From Ricordea florida (taxonomy: Eukaryota; Cnidaria; Anthozoa; Corallimorpharia; Ricordeidae): a stretch of DNA of 64,000 nucleotides. The stretch covers positions 20,780,707 through 20,844,706 of the forward strand of contig OX453280.1 of assembly GCA_949710005.1 (NCBI GenBank), read 5' to 3'. How positions within the stretch are numbered: the stretch's first letter is position 1; each line of letters opens with the position of its first letter. The notes under the pieces were generated by a model, which had not been told where the DNA came from, ran no database searches, and saw only the letters and a list, made by a program, of their open reading frames with translations. The translations under genes and the position numbers were made by a program. Below, one piece after another: positions 42,471 through 55,000 of the stretch.

Positions 42471-45404
42471 TTATGATTTCTTAAACAGGTGTTCAGCAAG
42501 ACCTTTCTTAAACTTATTTAACGATGTACAATGGACTAAGTGTTCTGGTAGATCATTCCATGAGTTAATATATCTAATCCAAAATGAAAATTTAAATATA
42601 TTAGTCCGTGCATAAGGTGTCCATATTTTAAAATCATGATTAGCCCTAGTACGTCCTTTTGAAAACGATACATAATTATCTAGAGAGACTTTAGAGAGTC
42701 CGTTTATAAACTTAAATAACTGAACTAAACTGAGAAAGTCACGACGAGTATGAAGACTCGGCCACCCAAGGTATCTTAAACGATCATCGTACTCAACAGA
42801 ACTACCTAAGATCCATCTTGAGGCATTCCTTTGGATTCTTTCAAGTTTATCGGATAGGTATTGTTGATGAGGATTCCAAACTGGACATGCGTATTCAATA
42901 ATTGGGCGTACCATAGTTTTGTAACCGGTAATTATGGCTTCTGAACATTTTCCAAAAGTACGCTTTAATAAGCCCAGGATTTTATTAGCTTTAGCAGCAA
43001 CTGTAAGTACATGTGGTCTCCAAGACAGGTCTGAAGATAGGGTGACGCCAAGATGTTTATGTGTATTTACATGTTCTAATGGAGACGCGTTGATATTATA
43101 AGTGCATGGTGTTGAAGTTTTAGATCTAGTGATTCTCATACTTTTACATTTAGTAGCATTCACTTTCAAGAGCCATCTGTTGCACCAATTTGAGATTTGT
43201 GATACACCCTCTTGAAGTGGACGAGAGACATCAGAAGGTTTACCAGAGTTGAACAATAGTGTGTCATCTGCGAACATTTCGCTGGCACAAGACAAATTCT
43301 CAGGAATGTCGTTAACATACAACAGAAACAACATTGGTCCAACAATACTTCCCTGAGGTACTCCTGATGACACCTTTGTCCAATTCGAACTTTCACCCTC
43401 CAAAACAACACGATGGTAACGCTCTTGTAAGAAATCATTCAGCCACCCAAGTATTTGACCATGAATTCCATATTGCCTTAACTTTGTGATAAGATGACGA
43501 TGAGGAACCGAATCGAACGCTTTTTCGAAATCCAAGAAGATAACGTCAGTTGTTTTTCCCTTGTCTAGTGCTAACGCCCAAGTGTGGAATAGATGGATGA
43601 GTTGGGATGTACACGAAAGGCCAGCCCGAAATCCATATTGATGAGGACTAAGAAGAATACGATCTTCCAAATAGGATAGAATATGCCTTGAGACAATCTT
43701 TTCCAGGATCTTCACAACCAAAGATGTTAGAGAAATTGGTCGATAATTAGTAACAAGTTCTTTTTCGCCTTTTTTAAACACTGGAGTGACATTAGCACGC
43801 TTCCACTCTTGTGGCAATTGTCCTCTGTTCAGAGAGATGTTAAACAAGCGTGAAAATGAGCTTGAGATTGAAGGAGCTGCCTCACGGAGCAATCGTGCCG
43901 CCGTTATACCATCAGGACCAGTGGCTTTATTGACGTTAAGTCCCAGTAATAGATTCTCGACATCAGAACTAGAGCATTCAAGATCTGCAATGGCATCGGT
44001 GTGAAAATTGAGTGATTGAGTATCATCAATATTTGGATCAGGTTGAGAAGAAAAAATTGATGCAAAAAAGTTATTAAATAGCTCGGCTTTTTCTTTGGCT
44101 GAAGATGCATTGATGTCGTCCCATTTCATAGTTACGGGGATTGATTTACTCTTTGTTTTTGACTTTATAAAAGACCAAAAACGTTTCGGATTTTTCGATT
44201 TAATTAATGTGTGAACATGTTCGTAATAACTTTTGTTCAGCTCAGATTTCACTTTATTCCTCATCATTTTGTATTTCTTCCAATCACTTTCCAGATTAGT
44301 GGCTTTAGCTTTTTTCCATAGGCGCTTTCTTTTATGGAGTAGCTTGCGGATTTCTGACGTAATCCATGGAACATTCTGTTTTGATTTTATGGTCTTCGAT
44401 GGAATATTATTATGTACAGCTTTGAAAAAAACAGACTTCCAATTGTACCACATATCATCTATGCTAGTATTATCATCATTCAATATAGTATCCCATGGGA
44501 CATTTGACAATTCAAGACGAAAATTTTCCCAATTTGCATTTTTGTAGTCGTATACATGTTTTGAAGGTTGAGGCGGTCGAGTGATCTTGTAACGAAGTTC
44601 AAAAGTTATGATATTGTGATCCGAGGATCCAATACCATCACAGATCTTGATGCCAACAATATTCTCCGGCCGGTTAGATATAACCAAATCCAAAATAGCA
44701 TCTTGACGTGTAGGTAAATTAATAACCTGAACAAGGCCAAAGAAGTTCAAAATATTATCGCAGAAATAATCCGATAAACTGTTGGGCTGTAGAGGGCTGG
44801 TTAACTCCCAGTCAATATCTGGAAAATTAAAATCCCCCAAAAGCAGGATGTTTACATTATTTGATACGAGTGACACTTTTTCCAATGATTTGCCCAGTTC
44901 TTCAAGATAACTCATATCACTTGAAGGAGGGCGGTAAAAAACTCCAACAAAACATGAGCTTGAATCGTTCAATAATATCTGTCCCCATAGTAGCTCACAA
45001 TCATTTTCCTCCAGGTCATGACGTCTAAAACACGAAATATTAGATTTAACAGCTAAAAGTACTCCGCCACCCCTACTTTCACGATCCTTGCGAAGAATAT
45101 TGTAGGAATTTGGAAGAAGTTCGCCATCGTTTACATCTTTATGAAGCCATGTTTCAGTTACAGCAATAATGTCAGGATTAACAAGAGCGACATGAGCTTG
45201 TAATTCCAAGCGCTTGTTTACGATACTCCTCGCATTAAATGATGAAACATTAAGAGAATTCTTTCCAGAAACTGGGCCTGGATTCCTCTGTACGTCGTTG
45301 GATATGAGAAGCAGAAATATACATAGAAAATAATGCCTTGAAATATGCCGCCTGATGACATGAAGCCCATCGCCGGATCGACGAGATGAGTGCTTCGCAA
45401 GCAC
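42471..45404 (-). CDS. LINE ORF2: 2A-like motif, APE endonuclease, reverse transcriptase
   Basis: 977 codons without a stop. Near the N-terminus, a hydrophobic stretch FLCIFLLLIS is followed by NDVQRNPGP. The endonuclease domain follows (about 50-270): SFNARSIVNKR, DIIAVTETWLH, GGGVLLAV, FVGVFYRPP, LLLGDFNFPDIDW and SSDHNIITFEL, so the catalytic Asn, Glu, Asp and His residues are all present. The RT domain spans about 490-760: NYRPISLTSLVVKILEKIV, VIFLDFEKAFDSVPHR, SGVPQGSIVGPMLFLLYVN and EMFADDTLLF (the FADD form of YADD). A thumb and C-terminal region ends ...NKFKKGLAEHLFKKS. It makes the nick and the cDNA in target-primed reverse transcription. The given start is a GTG; a true start codon is not evident, and translation may begin upstream in another copy. 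Confidence 0.9.
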   Translation of the reverse strand: MLAKHSSRRSGDGLHVIRRHISRHYFLCIFLLLISNDVQRNPGPVSGKNSLNVSSFNARSIVNKRLELQAHVALVNPDIIAVTETWLHKDVNDGELLPNSYNILRKDRESRGGGVLLAVKSNISCFRRHDLEENDCELLWGQILLNDSSSCFVGVFYRPPSSDMSYLEELGKSLEKVSLVSNNVNILLLGDFNFPDIDWELTSPLQPNSLSDYFCDNILNFFGLVQVINLPTRQDAILDLVISNRPENIVGIKICDGIGSSDHNIITFELRYKITRPPQPSKHVYDYKNANWENFRLELSNVPWDTILNDDNTSIDDMWYNWKSVFFKAVHNNIPSKTIKSKQNVPWITSEIRKLLHKRKRLWKKAKATNLESDWKKYKMMRNKVKSELNKSYYEHVHTLIKSKNPKRFWSFIKSKTKSKSIPVTMKWDDINASSAKEKAELFNNFFASIFSSQPDPNIDDTQSLNFHTDAIADLECSSSDVENLLLGLNVNKATGPDGITAARLLREAAPSISSSFSRLFNISLNRGQLPQEWKRANVTPVFKKGEKELVTNYRPISLTSLVVKILEKIVSRHILSYLEDRILLSPHQYGFRAGLSCTSQLIHLFHTWALALDKGKTTDVIFLDFEKAFDSVPHRHLITKLRQYGIHGQILGWLNDFLQERYHRVVLEGESSNWTKVSSGVPQGSIVGPMLFLLYVNDIPENLSCASEMFADDTLLFNSGKPSDVSRPLQEGVSQISNWCNRWLLKVNATKCKSMRITRSKTSTPCTYNINASPLEHVNTHKHLGVTLSSDLSWRPHVLTVAAKANKILGLLKRTFGKCSEAIITGYKTMVRPIIEYACPVWNPHQQYLSDKLERIQRNASRWILGSSVEYDDRLRYLGWPSLHTRRDFLSLVQLFKFINGLSKVSLDNYVSFSKGRTRANHDFKIWTPYARTNIFKFSFWIRYINSWNDLPEHLVHCTSLNKFKKGLAEHLFKKS
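45273..45296 (-). other. 2A-like ribosome-skipping motif in the LINE ORF2
   Basis: It encodes DVQRNPGP at residues 37-44, after a hydrophobic run. The consensus of 2A sequences is D(V/I)ExNPGP, and 2A-like sequences are known at the N-terminus of some APE-type LINEs. Here the Glu of the consensus is Gln, which may weaken skipping. The position, just ahead of the endonuclease domain, is as expected. Confidence 0.7.
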
Positions 45405-48256
45405 ATGGTCCCATGAGCTGCTTAAAAGCTTGATAGAAATTCCTTTATAAGTCTGTAGTGTAGTTTTATATAAAATTGTAGTATAACCTTATGCACTTTT
45501 AATTTTTCTGGTCTTTACTTTATGTAATTAATGTCTACGCCAGTTAGTTACACGTGACAGTGACCAACTCCAAAGCCTAAGCTCCTTTGGTCACTGCGCA
45601 CCTTCCACCTTGAATGATTTATGTAATTTAATGTTGTTTTCTTTTACTTTTATGACGCATTGTAATTTTCTTTCTGTTGTAAACTACTGAAATAGTGCAA
45701 TAAATAAAAAAAATCTGGAAATCTGGATGCAAATTCTCCAGGCATAACGGCCAAGACATCAACAAGAAGTGGCCACACACAGTAAGACACTGGTCAGCAG
45801 GTTATGCTGATTTTGTTCAGTGACTCTGATACATGTTCAACTAAAAAAGGAATACCACGTGATCGGTCCCTTACTAGGGAAAATTAGATATAGTATCCAT
45901 AACGAGGAGAGAAAACATCACCGGCTCCTGACTGATTAAACTTTTCTTGGCCTTCTTGTTCAAAAATCCCTTACTTTATACTAAATATCTACATGCACGG
46001 CTGGAATACCAAGAACACAAAGTCTCCCGCAGTCTGCGAACGCAAATGCATTTCCGGTCCAACATTCATTCTTCCATTAAGTGCACCCAACGACTATTTT
46101 CGGTAAAAATCTGTTCGGAAGTAAGATGAGCAAGAATTTTCGAATATCGAACACACAGGCCCTCGGATGTTCCAACCGTGTATCTGAATAGCTTTTCAGT
46201 CCGTAAAACATCACCTAAAAGATTCGCAACAAGGGAAATGTAGTCCCCTACGTTAAAAAAAGTCACCAAGCAATTTCGGATGAGCAAATGGTTCGTTGGG
46301 AAGTTATTAGTAGGTGCCGTCCAGCTTGCAATTTCTGAAATGAAGATATCATTCCCTAAAATTTTCGAACACTTCAATTTTCAGCTAAGATATCCGAACA
46401 GATCAAATTATTTTTGGTGATAACAACATCTATTTAGACAGTCTTTAAAACATTACGAGGAGCCTAGATATGTCTCCCAGAGGCTTATGGCTCAATCAGC
46501 TCGTTGGGTGCGCCTGTTCCTAGATCAGGGATGAAATTGACCAAAGAAGCTAGAAGTCGTAGCTTTTATTTTTATGCTCAGGTTTAAAGAAAGCCTGGGC
46601 TACCTGTGGTCGAACTAGGACTGATGTAGTTCAGCTGCTGAAAAGATTCTCGCCCCAATGCCCACTAGCGAGGCCTTGCTACGGGTAAATTCCGACAAGC
46701 GACATCGTCTTGAATAGGCGACATCATGTGAGAGCCACGAACAGGCGACGAACGACAGACCACTCTAGATAGCAAATTAGCGAAAGGTACTTTCGTTTCA
46801 ATCAAACAAGGTCAAATTCCCCAACAAAACTCCTCCGAGAGTCAGACGAAATTTCGACAAGCGACATAAGAATCTTGCCAAGTTCCAATGACATAGCTGC
46901 TCGCGAAATTCAGACGGGGAACATGGGTACCTCCCCCCCCCCCCCCCCCTCCGTAACAGGGCCTCAGTAGCAGATGACTAGAAGCAAGAACTACCAAAGC
47001 AGAATAGGCATGACTTAGTCTCAGTGTAGGCTCTGCGGGCTATAACAACGGAACCGAGCATTTTAAAAACACTTATTAAGGTCAAGGTTGGCTAAGGTCT
47101 GCACTTGTTCTCGAACAATGGTTGTAAAACAAAACATCTGATCAATAGTAGGGACGCGAATTCATTACCGGAGAGGTCAGTTTCATGATTGCCATGGTAT
47201 CAACTGGTAAGTTATTGTCTCGATTGCCCAAATGTCACTTGCATGATCTCCTTGCAAACATCCAGTTTCGACGGCCGTGGTCCAGTCACATAACTGATCG
47301 ATGTTAATGATAAACAACTATTACCTAAAGACGGTATTGAAATAGGGAATGTAGCATTTGTCAGTGTTGATTGAACTCATAAACACAAACAAATTATTTC
47401 ATGCAACCCTTGGAAATAAATCGTTAGATATCAATGCCAATACTACCAATGCATTTGGCTTCACTTGATGGAAAGGCATGCTCCGTTGCTGGTAGGAGAT
47501 GAGTTTCTCTATTCGTTGCCAATTCTGTAACTCCGGTTAAGCAATTTCTAAAACGTTCCCTCTTTATCTTTGAAAGATTTACTACTTAAATGGAATATGT
47601 ACCGTCGTGAACAGAAGATATAAAGCACCCGTTTGGAACTATTTTGTGATCTTTCCCCGTTTTAATTTTATAGAGAGCCGAGTGGTACTCAAAGATTAAT
47701 TGCAGAATTACTTTCTAAATTCTTGAACTCTATTTTTAATTGTCCATATCCATTGTTATAAGAGCATTTTCTTCACAAAAAAAGCGATTAGCAATTGTTT
47801 TCGCAACTAATTCTTACGTAAATCAGACCGGGCCGTGATTTAAAAGAACGCCCGAGAAGCTCATTTGATTGGCTATCTCGTTTCGCGTTTGTTCACCTTT
47901 GTTTACCAGCACCAACGAGTTTTGCGGGAGTTACTATGACAACAGTTCTTCATCCGGGTATCCTGGGAACCAACGAGAAGTGCAGTCGAGCCGACACGTT
48001 CGGAAATGGATTGTTCGAAGGATGTTGGAGGTTAAAAGATTTGTTAATTTTGCATGGAAATATCGTCGGCTGTCTCATTTTTGTCGAGGCAGTGACTGCG
48101 TCTTGTTTGCCGGAGCTGTGATATGGAGTGAAAGCCAAAGATGTTGAATAGAAATTGTGTACGGACTAACGAGACAACAGAGTGTCCAGCAACTTTGCTG
48201 TCGTGAATGTTGGATGGTTTTTCTTGTGAACTGCAGTCGGAAAACTGCGGTGTAAG
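45405..48256. other. Spacer between the LINE and ZFAND4
   Basis: From 45440 to 45706 the sequence ends TGCAATAAATAAAAAAAATC and may be another retroelement 3' end in plus orientation. A run of about 18 C lies near 46927-46950. At 46690-46880 the words CGACAAGCGACAT and GGCGACATC recur irregularly. Just upstream of 48257 the GC content rises slightly, as expected of a promoter and 5' UTR, but no specific element can be named. Confidence 0.45.
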
Positions 48257-51200
48257 ATGGACTTGTTTATAGAAACTTTAACTGGAACAGCGTTTGAACT
48301 GCGGGTTAGTCCGTTTGAAACTATTATGAGTGTTAAAGCCAAGATTCAGCGGCTAGAAGGTAAGCGAAAGACAACTATCATAACCTATCTCTGGGAAGCT
48401 AAGCGTGAGAACAGATTTTCCTACAAGCGGCCAAGCGAGCCTTTGCCTTGTTGTTTCAGAAAAATTGTGAGGTTTATATCTTAACCGATAAAATGTTCGA
48501 AGAATGCCTTTATATGGACGTGTTGTGGACCGTCTGTTCTTACATCACGTATAAATAATTTAATGTGTGGTGTTAGTTCGCAAACTCAAGCATAGAAGAG
48601 CTTTACCTATCTCGAAAGGAAAACTCATTTCGAAAATAGGCCGTAGTAGTGTTTTCAATTGTTTTCAACTTTATATCGGAAACTAAGGTCTCTTCTGATA
48701 GCTGTTTTTTTAAGTTTTTGTCTTTGTATTCGCTATTGTACGATCTAAGGTATAGAAGTGTTCTATTTTCTGTAGCATTTATATGAAGCTCGCGTCGGCG
48801 TCGACAAATCTCCTACAGTTTAAAATATGGATATTTATAAACTTGTGGAATATTCTAGTCGTTTCATATGGCCATTACCCATTTTTGAAGCATGAGGAAC
48901 CGTGTAACACGCATTTTATTAGAGTTTACTTGGAAAAAACTTATAATAATTGTGTGCGTGACACTAGCAATGAATCACTTCAATGAAATATGACATACGT
49001 CGATGAAATCATGTGTTGTACCGTACTCGAGACATAGTGTACTTTACTGTTGACTCGATTGTTTTATTCCTTTCTCCAAGACATTTCTTTGTTAATTTTT
49101 GCATTCAGATCGTAAAGCTACATGTACAAACGTTTCTCTCTTCTTTTACGTGGTTTTCCAGTAACCGAAACAGTATCATACCGCGAAATCCGATCCAAAC
49201 AAGTGTTGTACTGGATCGAAAGCACGTTTTGTTTTTTTTTCCATGGCAGTGTTTACGATTCAGGTCTCTTGTTCTTCTCTTAGCAAAGCAATTGCTGTCT
49301 ACTCGGTAGCTGTTCAGTTTTATGCCTGAGATGTAAGAAACAGCACATGAAAATGCCCAGAATTTATACAAATTATCACAATCGTGTTTTTTTTTTAATG
49401 TTACTGATGCTACGACCTTTTTCTTTTCTAAATCTTCTCTTTCTTAATAACTGTCACTGAACTGACGAAATGTCTCTTCAATCAACAACTGTACAAAAAA
49501 TATGATTTTTATGGTTTTGTGATCAGGCTACAGCTGTTTAAAATTATGGAACTTCTTCCTAAAGCAAAATACCAAACATCTTTAATTCCCTGATTTCGTT
49601 TTCTCTTCTAGTCACTTTTTTTTTAACAGCATTTATTATAGGTTTAGTCTACAGTGCAAATACATTTTATGTGTTACAGCGTTGTTTACTAACTGAAGAA
49701 CAACAAACTTTGCCACAAATATGGTTATGCTAATTTGGATCATTGCTGTCTGTTTTGAAAAGAAATCAGCTATCTTAGGCTTGGAGCTACAAGGAACAGT
49801 TCAAGGGGTAGATAGAAAAACAGTCAAGCGACCTGATATAGAAAACGTCAAAGTTTTGATTTCAAATTGCTTTTTAGTTGCTTTTGAATCTATAGGAGAA
49901 TTTAACACTCCATCAAATATCATTTAATGGATTTTGTCCCTATAATCAACTGAACCCACTTGTTTTGCACAAGCTATAAACTATATGTTGTAGCTCTACG
50001 TATTTGAAATTTGTAATAACTGGCATGAACGTAAAATACTGATCCTACTCCTTCTCTTTTGCTAGTATAATCTGATTCTCCTTTTCCCTCTTCATCTCTT
50101 TTCAATTGTGGTGTAATAAAAAAATACATGTAATTTCCTTTAATTTTGTCCACCTTGTCCTTCCTTGACTAGCTTTGTGGCTCTTTGTGGGAAGGGCCCT
50201 TTATACCTCTCTTTAAATTTGGAATTAAATTGTTGTTGTTATTATTGTTATAAGTACTTTGTAAGAACCGAAATAGACAAAAGTGAGTTAAGCTGCCTTA
50301 TTCTGTACTGTCCTCATTACAAGACTTGATTTGGCTGCATAATTTTAAAATGCTTCTGCCCTCAAAACAAAAAAAGTCATGTTTAGTTAATTCAACTTAA
50401 GGAAGTCATACACTGAGAAAACAAAGAGTGACACGCATGTTCACAGGAGCTGATGCAGAAAGAGGAGGAAATTGAGAGGATTTCATGGTTTATATAAACC
50501 CTAGTGAACCCTTTAAGCCCCAATATCAAAATTCATTTACTCCTGACCGTTCTCATATATTTTGTTATGGTACTAGTGAGGAGAATTTGTTTAAGTATCA
50601 ATACAACTCTTTTGGTGATCATTTTTGTTATTCTCATAACATGAATGGTTGATGAACAGTGAATATTGTAATGAGAAACTAACTTCTCTCAAACTCCTGA
50701 ATGTGTTTACATTAATTTTTTCTTTATAAATCAATGCAAGATGTTTGGTTGGACCCCAGGGGTTACAAGGTCTGACGCAAACACTCTGCTTGACGTATCA
50801 GGAGATAAATTGTGTCAATATTTTCCCTAATTTAATGTCCTTGCTCCCAAGTTTCCTATATAGCTCAGAGGTAGGACATTCAAACTAGTGATCATAAGAT
50901 CATACATTGGGAGAACTCAGTTATGCTCAACTTGATTTTTATTCTTAAAATGCGTGTCGCCCAAGGTAACTTACCACCGTGTGGTTCTCAATATTTTTAG
51001 TAAAACTACTTGATGGACACTTATCGGTAATACCAAAAAAGGTAAACGTAACGAAACGAATTATTAACTGAAACAGTCACGCTCTTCTTAACAGTTCTTG
51101 AAAATACATGTTTTTTTTTCCACATTTTTATAGTTCCTTTTTCAGGGCTTTGATGTGGAGCTTTTTTTGCGAGGATGCCTCATTGTTCTTGAACTAATTA

Positions 51201-52003
51201 ACGTTTTCCATTACTTATCTGTTAGTTTGGCAGTGTTCTTTATCTAACTTGTGAAATATTTGTCAAGAGAGTTAAAAATTGAACCTAAACATCTGTAATT
51301 GGTTGTAATGCAATTAATAGTATTTGGCAATTGCTTTTGACTTGACCAAGCTCACAGGGAAAACAAAGTAGGTTCCTTTTCTCTCCAAAGAACACTTCAC
51401 TCTGTTTTTTTGATAATAACCTTTTTATATGAATGTTGAGGCCAAGATTAACCAAAATTTTAAGAATGTATTAAGAACATTCCTCAAACTGAGAGTGGAT
51501 TATGAATGTTTTTATTTTCTAATCTGTATATTAAATGACAAGCATAATATCAAGGTAACAAATGTAAATTAACCAAAATACTTAAGGGCATGTTTTGTGT
51601 AACATAATGGTGCCACACATCTCAGTTTGTCATAATCAGCAGTTCGTATTTATATATATATGTATATATATAGAGGATATTACATGGTGGCGCGAAGATA
51701 TGAATCTTATTTTCGAGTGGCAAAACAATATTTTACGAACGAGCGCAGCGAGTGAGTAAAATATTGTTTTTGCCTCAAGAAAATAAAATTCATATCTTCA
51801 AGCCACCGTGTAATGTTCTTTTTATTATAATTTTATAGACAAAAAGACATTATTACCGAAATTACCAAAATTACGTCATCGATAAACTCACGTGTGAGAT
51901 TATGGAAAATAAACCACTTGGGTCCCGGATGAAGTTTTTATGCATTTTACGAGTGGTATATTTTCCAGTGAAACACTCGTGTCTATATAATAAATATATT
52001 TAA

Positions 52004-52065
<62 letters not shown>

Positions 52066-55000
52066 CTGTTTTAAAATAATTTCCACACCATCAAACTTAT
52101 GAGTGATACAAAGTGTGAAGAACATCCTAAGAATGTTTTTAGCTTCTTCAAATCTCAACCTCAGCTCCAAAGTTAGATGTTGTTATAGAAAACAGAGTGT
52201 ACTATCACTTCAGGATTGTAAAGAAGTAATATTATTATATTTAAGTTGTAAGAGTTATTCAATGTTCTGATGAGTAATATTGCAATAAATTATATTCATT
52301 ACTTATTAGAAGTGTTAGAACAGTTAAAATTATAGTCTTTATTGATTTGACCTTGGCATCAAATAAGATTTTGAGCCATCATCTATTTATCTCAGACATG
52401 CAAATATTATGTTTTAGGAATCCCCATCTCTCAACAACATTTAATATGGCGATCTGTGGAGCTTGAGGATGACTATTGTCTTCATGATTATAAGTAAGTT
52501 ACAACAAATGACCTCAGACAATTTTTGGATGTGTGATACTCCATAACATGGTTGTCAAAAATATTTAAAGTTGGCCGCTAAATTTTAAAGTAACCATCCA
52601 GACAATCAAGCACCGAAGGAAGGTCTGGGGGCATGCTGGGAAGAGTAGCAGGACTATATGACAAAGCAGGCAACAATTTTCACTGGCAGCTAGCTAATGT
52701 TGACAACCCTTATATTAAACAATTAGATTATGAGCTCGAGATTTCTATCACGTGATAGTTGACGAGGGCACAGCCCGAGTCAACTATCACGCATAGAAAT
52801 CGAGAGCGAATAATGTAATTGTTTTAGTATAAATCTACTAGTCGTTCAAAACTTTGTCTTTTCTGGAGCAGCCTCAACCAGTAAACTGTCCAAATCTTCT
52901 TCACGGACACTTCGAAAACGTGAAGAAGTGGCCGCCATTACGCTACTCACTGTCTATCACAGAATAGATAGTGGGCAGCGTAGCCAATCAGAGCGCGGCA
53001 TTTGTGATAGAATGCTAGTAGATTTATACTAATCATGTATATGTTGTGGTTCAATTTTTTCCTTGGTTTAGATTTTATTTTCCTTTGTTTTGGTATGGGT
53101 ATATATGATAATGAGTCTGAAACAAAGGAAAATAAAATTGAAAGGATAAAAATGAGCCACAATATATACCTGTACTTAAAGTTAGAATAGCTTTCTCATT
53201 TACTTTAACCCATTCACTCCTGGGACTTTAAAGCGCGACAACCCCCCAATTCCCTGGCAGTTTTGGCCTAAAAATTTGCGTTCGCGAACGCGTGAAGTAA
53301 ACCATATGCGCAGTAAACCCAAAGACAAGATCAAGTTTTCAAACAAACTCCCTTTTGAAGTGGAATAAATAAGCGACTAGAAAATGTAAAATAAATGCTG
53401 TTTAACCAAAGGAATTGATACAAATGGTCAACAGGACTATGGAAATCGAATAATTTCTTTACCGCGCGACAAAAGGCACAAAAATAAATATTTCACGGGT
53501 CGCACAAAACACACGAGAAGACAATGATCAAAGCCAAAATGGGAAAAAACACGATTTCTAAATACTGTTCCTCAGTTTAGCTAAAGTTTATTGAAGTTTT
53601 CTTTCAGATAAATCCAGTTACAAAGAGAGGCGCATCAATAATTTCAACATAAACAAGCCGCAAGCGCTTCGCATCAATAAACATGATAAAGGAAATATAC
53701 ACTCTGTACATCACATAAAAGACACACAAATGGGTCTCCAAATCAAGTTTATTCAAAACATGAAAGATAAATGGTAGCCAAATTATGAAATGGGTCAATC
53801 ATGAAAGAACTGTAGCCAAAAAACTGGCAAAAGGAAAACCCAAATACGTAAATGCGTTAGAACACGCAAATCGAATTATCTCATCAAATGAAATTAATCA
53901 CAGCCAAAGGGTCAAAAAGGTCAAGCAAACAACAATCATTTTCAAAAAATACATACTCTCCGAACCCATTAAAGCTGTATTTGCTCTCTGAGTCCCCAAA
54001 AATTAACGCGACCTCGGGGTCAACTTCAGAAGAAGCCGCCATTGTTTTCGCAAAACGTGTTGGCTTGCGCTCATCGGAAAATCCCGACCTCGTGTTATTC
54101 TCATCAGCTGTCAAAATATGCGCAAAACACGGCAAATGATTGGTTTATTACCTGTCAAAGTCTCTATGAGAACAAAAGAGCAAATAACCTTCAGTAAGAG
54201 TGGGGAGAGGGTCAAGACCAGCGGCCATTTTTACGGGCGGTTACGGGCGGTTCAGGGAATTCGTGGGTTGTCGTACACGGGCGGTTACGGGCGGTTCAGG
54301 GGCGAATGGGTTAAATCATTTTAGCTTTGTTTGATATGCATTTTACGTTAAATGTTGTGTTGTCTTATATTTTTGTATCTCTGTTTGTCTACTCATACTT
54401 GTGCCTTGCCTGACTACTTTAAACTTAGACTAACTTATTTATCAGCTATATAGCTAGACTAGGTTCTGTAGTAACTTTTAGACCTCATTACTTGTTATTA
54501 TTTGTACATATTTCAATAAATGTATTATTGCAGTTGTCTACAGGTACATGTATATATATATTGTTGTTTAATTTGGAATTCCCACAGCTATTGTTAGATC
54601 TGTGGTATTGGATATTAGGCAAATAAAGTTACAACCCAAACATGTTTCTTCATTGATATTAATGAGAGTTTTTTTTTTGCACTTACAAGTATCTCAGATG
54701 GCTCAACACTGCAGTTGGTGTTAGCAATGAGAGGAGGGCCAATTAACACAAGAAGAAGTGAGTACAATATATTCTGTACAGGGTTCGCACGCACCTTGAA
54801 AGTCCTTGAATCTCAAAATAAAAATTCAAGGCCTTGAAAGTCCTTTAAAATTGCAGTCAGTGCTGGAAAGGCCTTGAAATTTGTAGCTAATTTCATCCAA
54901 CTTACCATATTTATTCGCCTATAAGCCGATCCCGGCTATAAGCCGAGACCCCAAACTTGAGAGAAACGACGATGGGCTTAAGCTTGTCAAAAAAAATTGG

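Larger units (their letters stand above)
42270..45404 (-). mobile_element. CR1/L2-like LINE with uninterrupted ORF2
   Basis: It comprises the ORF2 frame 45404-42471 plus a 3' UTR of about 200 bp ending AATAAAGTTGTTATAAATAA at the 42270 side. The 5' end is unclear: the frame stays open upstream of 45404 without an in-frame ATG nearby, so the copy may be 5'-truncated. No target duplication was found. The intact frame marks it as the youngest LINE in the window. Confidence 0.85.

Noticed and set aside
46066-46377. 103-codon frame on the minus strand in the spacer
   Set aside because: No recognisable motif, no supporting splice sites, and AT-rich DNA gives such frames by chance.
47869-48147. Small frame just upstream of ZFAND4
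   Set aside because: No family resemblance, no splice partner and competing frames on the other strand; more likely 5' UTR or promoter DNA.
48360-48484. Continuation of the ZFAND4 first-exon frame past 48359
   Set aside because: The ubiquitin-like fold continues at 52418 with correct phase after a GTAAGC donor; the read-through is intron.
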